Source: Echinostoma caproni
Lineage: Eukaryota > Platyhelminthes > Trematoda > Plagiorchiida > Echinostomatidae
Length of the DNA stretch: 21,452 nucleotides
Direction: 5' to 3'
Assembly (NCBI GenBank): GCA_900618425.1
Contig: UZAN01043319.1
Coordinates: 8,309-29,760 of the forward strand
In this document: piece by piece, positions 19,139-21,452 of the stretch
How positions within the stretch are numbered: position 1 is the first letter of the stretch
Layout of the letters: every line of letters begins with the position of its first letter
Notes under the pieces: generated by a model
Told to the model about the DNA's origin: nothing
What the model saw: the letters and a program-made list of their open reading frames with translations, nothing else
The model's database searches: none
Position numbers and translations under genes: made by a program

Positions 19139-19320
19139 GATATTCCGTTCCATTCTGTCCTATTGTGCCTGGTTTCTACTTTGCTGCCGGAAATTGTGAT
19201 AACATGTTCAAAATGAGATATCTTGTTATATGTATGCAAAATTATCTATACCGTAACTGAGTTTCGTAACAAAGAAGTCTCCTCAAACCGGCACCAGTCT
19301 TCTGGAAATCTTGCAGACAT
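19139..19320 (+). repeat. Dispersed repeat, copy 2 (39-base identical core)
   Basis: Core 19196-19234 is identical to 12633-12671, in the same orientation. The flanks align for about 50 bases to the left and 80 to the right with substitutions and small gaps. The 85-codon frame at 19223-19480 starts inside this core, so I do not treat it as an independent gene, although its last 35 codons lie beyond the aligned part. Confidence 0.75.
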
Positions 19321-19607
19321 ACTATTAACGAAAAAGGACGTAAATAGTAATGCATTTGCGAAAGCTACCACGGCAAGTCTTGTCAAATACCTGAGAGCGC
19401 ATAAGAACAATCACCACAACGTGCATGTGGAATTTGTGAAACCATTTCATCGACATTTCATGAAACACCTGGATGATTAACTATTTTCACTCCGGTTTAT
19501 CCAGGTGGAAGAGTATATATGCTTAGTAACGAGGTTGAATGATGTTTAATCGGTGCATGCACACAGCTTGATGTATTGGTGCACCGGAACACGTCGTTTG
19601 CTCCCAG

Positions 19608-19805
19608 TTATTTCTGTTGTGATATCATTTGGTACCCGGGGCAATGTGTTCGCACGGAGGAGGTGACCGAGGAGGGGCAGGTACAGCGAGGGAAACACTG
19701 TAGCTTGATTATACTGTGTACAACAGAAAAAACGATTTGCACCGAAACAACCAGGAGAAACTGTTACGTTCCGGGAAGGGGACATCATTTGATTTCTGAA
19801 TACAG
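19608..19805 (+). CDS. Candidate symmetric exon, cysteine-rich module
   Basis: CGTTTGCTCCCAG opens it and GAATACAG|GTACTA closes it. The 198 bases are exactly 66 codons, phase 2 in and 2 out, so the exon can be skipped or duplicated without a frameshift. It encodes seven cysteines: FCCDIIWYPGQC at the start, then CSLIILC, TIC and NC spaced over the rest, with a charged EEVTEEGQVQRGKHC loop. This fits a small disulfide-rich extracellular module, but the spacing matches no family I can name. No signal peptide is expected in an internal exon. The opposite frame (19546-19830) is a shadow. Confidence 0.45.
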
Positions 19806-21186
19806 GTACTAGAGGTCTATTATTCCGCATTTGTTGGGGCTATTGAAATACGGATGTCTATCACCAGTACAGATCGCGCATATTAGATTATGTTCCGACT
19901 ATAAAGGTGGCATGGTTGAAAAAAAGAACATAATTAAGAAGCGAACGTTACTGGGTTAGGCATTCACAAATAATTTTCCAGAAACAGACCACTATTGATC
20001 GAGGGTGTCGAAATATTTTAAATTAAACCTTAGCAGATAGCGTTACTAGAGTGACAGCTCACCCTAGTCGGATTGCATTTGACTGATCAACTTTTCCATC
20101 GCAATTGGTGAGTACTGACCGATGCAGTGTTCTGTTGATCTGTACGCATATTGCGTTTTTTTCCTTTGTAAATATATTTGACAATGACTTGTTATCTTCC
20201 TGATAGGAAAGATCAGATCAGTGGTAAATAGGTGCGCGAAAGGTTTACAGGATAGTTGTAAGTTGATTGTTGGAATGGTTGTGGCTTTCAAATATGATCC
20301 GAATAAGAAAATTGGCTCATAATACCTATCGCTAGATTACCGCTACCATCATGCTGACGATTGTGATCCGATCACAGTCACTAATTAAAGTACTGCGGTC
20401 CGCCAATCAAACTGGAATATCCGTCAACCATAAACCAGTTACATTAGCTTCAGATAAAGTTTGCATCTGATTAACTGATACCAACTTAGAGACAAACCCA
20501 CCAACTCCCTCAAAAAGTTGCCTTTCGAAAATCACCTAGGGGCTGAACTCCATCTACTTTGGAATCAGTAGTTTGTGAACTGATAAACGGGGACAAAGGT
20601 GAACAACAAACAGTGTGTCTGATTACAAGGATGATGGACCTGATGCGATTGTTTGCCTATCGGTTGTGGTGGCATTTGAGAGTCCCAGGGGTAACCTCTA
20701 TGGTGAATATATCATCCATTGATTGACGGCCAGCAAGCTCCACCGAACGTCGAAGTCTCCACCAAACCAGATCAAGTTTCGGTGATCTGTGTATGCGTAC
20801 TGCGGTGTACATGTTGTCTCCTTCTGTTGTGCGTCCAAATCCTGCCACTTGTCTTCTGATGAAGATTGTTGAACTGTATAGATTTAATCAAGTAATAGCT
20901 GACCGGAACAACATTATTCCTCCGGAACAATAAGGGTGAACAATGACTGGTTGTTTTGATAAATTTATTTTTGTAATGCTGAAAACTACTTATACATTGT
21001 TTATCCCTGAGGATGAAGTAAGTATTTTTGAAGCTTCATTGTCATTAGTGAAGAAGTAAGTAACAAGTAACAGAGCATGATAATTTACACACTAGGCATG
21101 AATGGTGAAAATGTGTCAATTTTGAAACCAGCTGGGGTTTATATTCGATTCAGTCTATCTGAAATTTTTATTACACACCAGTGTGT
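19806..21186. other. No gene called (1.4 kb)
   Basis: Two minus frames cover 20657-20880. One (GDNMYTAVRIHRSPKLDLVW) is 63 codons. The other, in a second frame, reads ETTCTPQYAYTDHRNLIWFG before a stop. Both have an even, element-like composition and no clear borders, suggesting a decayed transposon fragment. The rest shows no feature. Confidence 0.35.
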
Positions 21187-21400
21187 GATAAACAGGGGTA
21201 AATCCCATAGTCATGAGGACCTACCGTCTAAGCCCTGAGACTTGGAGTGGTGAACCACATAAGACTCTACTAGGCTAGGCGCGGTATTGAGCCGGACGAC
21301 AGCAAAGCTACCACTAAAGTTGGGTGGCTGTGGCGGGGCTCGAACCTCAAACCATAGAAGCCAAAGCAAGCCGGTGATTGGCTTGATGAAATATAGATAG
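21187..21400 (-). mobile_element. SINE-like element with a B box, minus strand
   Basis: On the minus strand GGTTCGAGCCC (plus 21336-21346) fits the Pol III B box at 10 of 11 positions and is followed by a GC-rich body (CGGCTCAATACCGCGCC region, 21270-21300) that stands out from its AT-rich flanks. No good A box is visible at tRNA spacing. The 5' side lies toward the window end. The 77-codon frame over it is a product of the repeat. Confidence 0.45.
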
Positions 21401-21452
21401 GTTACCCGAAATGATCTTTCGGTCTTCTCCACTATACTAGACAAAGTAACGA

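Noticed and set aside
19223..19480. 85-codon plus frame with a His-rich end
   Set aside because: It starts within the dispersed repeat core and has no splice borders. I mention it only as part of a possible element.
1..21452. CRISPR array, bacterial operon or phage system
   Set aside because: No regular spacer-repeat array is present, no tightly packed frames on one strand, and no Shine-Dalgarno pattern. The repeats seen are dispersed or microsatellite in type.

Overview
This looks like animal nuclear DNA. I see no operons, ribosome-binding sites or long bacterial-type open frames. Only a few short open stretches end at good splice-type borders, and they lie kilobases apart in moderately AT-rich DNA. 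The sequence also holds decayed retroposons and tRNA-derived (Pol III A-box/B-box) short interspersed elements. The retroposon style, the long introns and a half-preserved hammerhead-ribozyme-like motif suggest a flatworm, perhaps a digenean fluke. That assignment is inference and is not shown by any single gene. No gene could be named with confidence.

Layout. From 1 to about 5.2 kb there is a decayed repeat tract (667-1195, minus), three low-complexity or G-rich patches, and a purine-rich tract (3840-4480), with no convincing gene. Between 5.2 and 9 kb lie an ATT microsatellite, two diverged copies of one retroposon on opposite strands (5818-5936 plus, 8683-8838 minus), a tRNA-derived SINE head (6772-6900), an SH2-like peptide fragment (7058-7240 minus) and a candidate minus-strand exon (8200-8321). 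The span 9.1-12.0 kb looks empty.

From 12 to 17.4 kb is the most gene-like part. Candidate minus-strand exons lie at 15548-15695, 12041-12215 and 8200-8321, and their reading phases agree (0/0, then 1/1). An independent minus-strand exon candidate is at 16255-16354. On the plus strand, 13201-13407 leaves phase 2 and 16733-17042 enters in phase 2, ends in a stop, and is followed by AATAAA at 17344. If both sets are real, two genes on opposite strands are interleaved. Two further SINE heads lie head to head at 14.9-15.3 kb.

From 17.4 kb to the end there is the longest open frame (18485-18874 plus, unidentified), a second copy of a repeat that shares a perfect 39-base core with 12601-12760, a symmetric cysteine-rich exon candidate (19608-19805 plus), and a SINE-like element at the right end (minus).

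The exon calls rest on open frame, splice-border quality and phase agreement only. Transcript evidence would be needed to prove them.
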